This document shows, piece after piece, positions 63,419-64,000 of a stretch of 64,000 nucleotides of DNA. Below the pieces are notes generated by a model, which did no database searches, had not been told where the DNA came from, and saw only the letters and a list, made by a program, of their open reading frames with translations. The DNA is from Bin87 sp965261195 (GTDB lineage Bacteria; Chloroflexota; Dehalococcoidia; Lucifugimonadales; UBA3495). Position 1 is the stretch's first letter. Each line of letters opens with the position of its first letter. A program made the position numbers and the translations under genes. The stretch covers positions 868,001 through 932,000 of the forward strand of contig OZ253455.1 in NCBI GenBank assembly GCA_965261195.1, written 5' to 3'.

Positions 63419-64000
63419 TCAGCGGCGCGGCTCGGCCCGGTAGGCGGCATCCAGTACCTGCACCACGTGCAGCACACGCATGTCCGAGCCGACGTTGCGC
63501 AACCCCTGTTCCAATTGAGAAATGCAGCCCGGGTTGGCCGATGCGATGATATTCGCCTCGGTAGCCAGCGCGTTGTTAACCTTGCGTCGTTGCAGCCGCC
63601 CGGACATCTCCCGCTGAATTAGCGAGTAGAAGCCGGCGGAGCCGCAGCACAGCGTAGACTCCGCCATTTCGGTGAGCGTGAGGCCGGGTATGCTCTGCAA
63701 AACCTGACGCGGCGCGGCGGTAATTCTTTGCGCGTGGGCCAGGTGGCACGGGTCTTGCATCGTCACGTGGCAGGGATATTCCGCCTGCGGCGGGTCCAGC
63801 GGCAGCGCGGCCAGAAACTCGGTTATATCCTGCGTTTTTTCCGCGAACTCGTTGGCGGCGGCAACGTGGTGCGGGTCGTCCTGCAACAGGTCGCCGTATT
63901 CCTTCATCGCAGAGCCACAGCCGGCCGACGCGGTGATAATGACATCGACGCTGGCCTGGAGGAAGGCATCAATGTTGCGGCGGGCCATGCGCCGCCCGAG
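63419..64000 (-). CDS. GlcF-like iron-sulfur subunit (partial, 5' end outside window)
   Basis: The C-terminal 190 or so residues of a CCG-domain protein: TASAGCGSAMKEYG, TMQDPCHLAHAQR and the CCGSAGFYSLIQREMS signature. These cysteine motifs bind the non-cubane or 4Fe-4S centre of glycolate oxidase GlcF and related proteins. The reading frame runs to the window edge, so the N-terminal ferredoxin domain is not seen. It is convergent with the aminotransferase and probably belongs to a glycolate-oxidising set. Confidence 0.87.
   Translation of the reverse strand, partial: LGRRMARRNIDAFLQASVDVIITASAGCGSAMKEYGDLLQDDPHHVAAANEFAEKTQDITEFLAALPLDPPQAEYPCHVTMQDPCHLAHAQRITAAPRQVLQSIPGLTLTEMAESTLCCGSAGFYSLIQREMSGRLQRRKVNNALATEANIIASANPGCISQLEQGLRNVGSDMRVLHVVQVLDAAYRAEPRR

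Overview
This window looks like part of the chromosome of an uncultivated Chloroflexota bacterium, most likely from the SAR202 / Dehalococcoidia side of the phylum. That assignment is inferred from gene content, not from any database search. The pointers are a high G+C content by eye, several luciferase-like flavin/F420 monooxygenases, two CaiB/BaiF CoA-transferase homologues, an enoyl-CoA hydratase and a thiolase-like protein, RraA-like and carboxymuconolactone-decarboxylase-like proteins, substrate-binding lipoproteins with a Val/Glu-rich linker, and a 23S rRNA gene standing apart from 16S and 5S.

Layout. 1-281: a minus-strand T-box leader (specifier CUC, probably Leu) with its promoter, running off the left edge. 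565-1430: a frameshifted hypothetical gene. 1671-7864: metG, a polyprenyl diphosphate synthase, an amidohydrolase, a metallo-beta-lactamase-fold protein and a HAD phosphatase. 7933-12927 (minus): tyrA, aroA, a small membrane coiled-coil gene present twice, gmk and lipA; a tandem duplication has copied the membrane gene plus the 5' end of gmk. 12999-14181: an ISAs1-type IS with a frameshifted transposase. 14376-19152: a glycine-betaine/proline-type ABC importer (proV, proW, proX) interleaved with small genes and a decayed gene copy. 19189-32166: RraA-like, two CMD-like proteins, NHL and DUF1800 proteins, a B12-binding radical-SAM-like protein lacking the cluster cysteines, an AI-2E transporter-family protein, a TlpA-like lipoprotein, two LLM monooxygenases and a TldD/TldE pair. 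32210-37676: a thiolase-like gene with an IS66-type IS just upstream, an IS5 remnant, amtB and a MOSC protein. 37891-42210: enoyl-CoA hydratase, then a self-contained 23S rRNA - initiator tRNA unit with its own promoter, processing stems and terminator. 42237-50245 (minus): Uma2-like nuclease, IsdG-like heme monooxygenase, two more LLM enzymes, two CaiB/BaiF homologues, a repeat-containing membrane protein and a second IS66-type IS with an 8-bp target duplication. 50298-53930: a MITE-like repeat, an SRPBCC protein, oligopeptidase B and an amidohydrolase. 54563-56253: a DNA methyltransferase-HNH nuclease fusion gene with its own promoter, enclosed by 33-bp inverted repeats. 56574-60335: trpD-trpC-trpF-trpB without trpA. 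60388-64000: a secreted HNH nuclease lipoprotein, an SDR with an altered active site, a class V aminotransferase and the end of a GlcF-like iron-sulfur protein.

How it fits together. Housekeeping and aromatic amino-acid genes are mixed with a flexible catabolic set (flavin monooxygenases, CoA transferases, beta-oxidation-type enzymes) of the kind proposed for breakdown of recalcitrant organic compounds. The region has been reworked by IS insertions and by many tandem duplications, from 12 bp to about 570 bp, often lying exactly at gene ends. The strongest candidate for an undescribed system is the methyltransferase-HNH fusion inside its inverted repeats. Next are the cysteine-less radical-SAM-like protein and the unlinked 23S-tRNA(fMet) transcription unit.
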